Origin: Fidelibacterota bacterium
GTDB taxonomy: Bacteria > Fidelibacterota > Fidelibacteria > Fidelibacterales > Fidelibacteraceae
Direction: 5' to 3'
DNA: 64,000 nucleotides
Assembly (NCBI GenBank): GCA_028716785.1
Contig: JAQUPD010000002.1
Coordinates: forward strand, 45,085 to 109,084
Position 1 is the stretch's first letter. The number at the start of each line of letters is the position of its first letter. The notes below the pieces were generated by a model. It did not search any database and was not told the DNA's origin. It worked only from the letters and a program-made list of their open reading frames with translations. The position numbers and the translations under genes were made by a program. Below are positions 63,791-64,000 of the stretch, one piece after another.

Positions 63791-64000
63791 ATGAAAAAAG
63801 TTGTTTTACTTATTCTGGTAGGAAAACGCAAAACAACGGCTGTCAACTTACAGAAAGTGCTTACAGGCTGGGGATGTATTATTAAAACACGTCTTGGTAT
63901 TCATGACGGCGTTTTAGATAATTGTAGTGACAGTGGATTGCTGATGCTTGAACTTTGCGGAAGTGATGAGCAAAATCGAGAATTAGCTCGAAAAGTCGAA
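63791..64000 (+). CDS. Partial CDS, small ACT/ferredoxin-like-fold regulator-type protein (tentative), truncated by window end
   Basis: Open reading frame MKKVVLLILVGKRKTTAVNLQKVLTGWGCIIKTRLGIHDGVLDNCSDSGLLMLELCGSDEQNRELARKVE..., with aaggagc about 7 nt upstream; weak resemblance to TM1266-type small regulators. Confidence 0.6.
   Translation, partial: MKKVVLLILVGKRKTTAVNLQKVLTGWGCIIKTRLGIHDGVLDNCSDSGLLMLELCGSDEQNRELARKVE

Noticed and set aside
1-64000. Mobile elements, prophage, toxin-antitoxin, defence island, biosynthetic cluster
   Set aside because: No transposase, integrase, phage, cas, restriction-modification or assembly-line genes were recognisable in any long ORF.

Overview
AT-rich bacterial chromosomal window, dominated by one long minus-strand translation/transcription gene block. 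Its order is tRNA-Thr(TGT)-Tyr(GTA)-Gly(TCC)-Thr(GGT)-tufB-rpmG-tRNA-Trp(CCA)-secE-nusG-rplKAJL-rpoBC-rpsLG-fusA-tufA-S10/spc/alpha ribosomal genes-rpoA-rplQ, about 55.1 to 23.4 kb. The flanks carry a TolC / MacB-like permease / HlyD-like adaptor / Ntn-hydrolase cassette, a nucleoside-recognition (SpmAB-like) membrane protein, a frameshifted FAD/Fe-S oxidoreductase, tadA, an aminotransferase, a nucleoside kinase, gcvPB, alaS, a secreted beta-propeller-like protein, a SPOR protein, a GHL10-type glycoside-hydrolase-like protein, a REC-PAS-GAF histidine kinase with a stand-alone response regulator, secA and nusB. Taxonomy is uncertain; the FlgD-like C-terminal domain and gene content would fit an FCB-group or related candidate phylum. 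I did not find a clearly new multi-gene system, CRISPR array, prophage or transposon. The best leads are: (1) an insert with a terminator and palindrome, attenuator-like, inside the otherwise canonical tRNA4-tufB cluster; (2) a set of mutually exclusive hairpins between rplL and rpoB; (3) an array of short palindromic units at the window start; (4) a multiply disrupted hutI pseudogene directly behind the ribosomal block; (5) two near-identical tuf genes whose codon usage differs from their neighbours; (6) a one-base frameshift in the large oxidoreductase.
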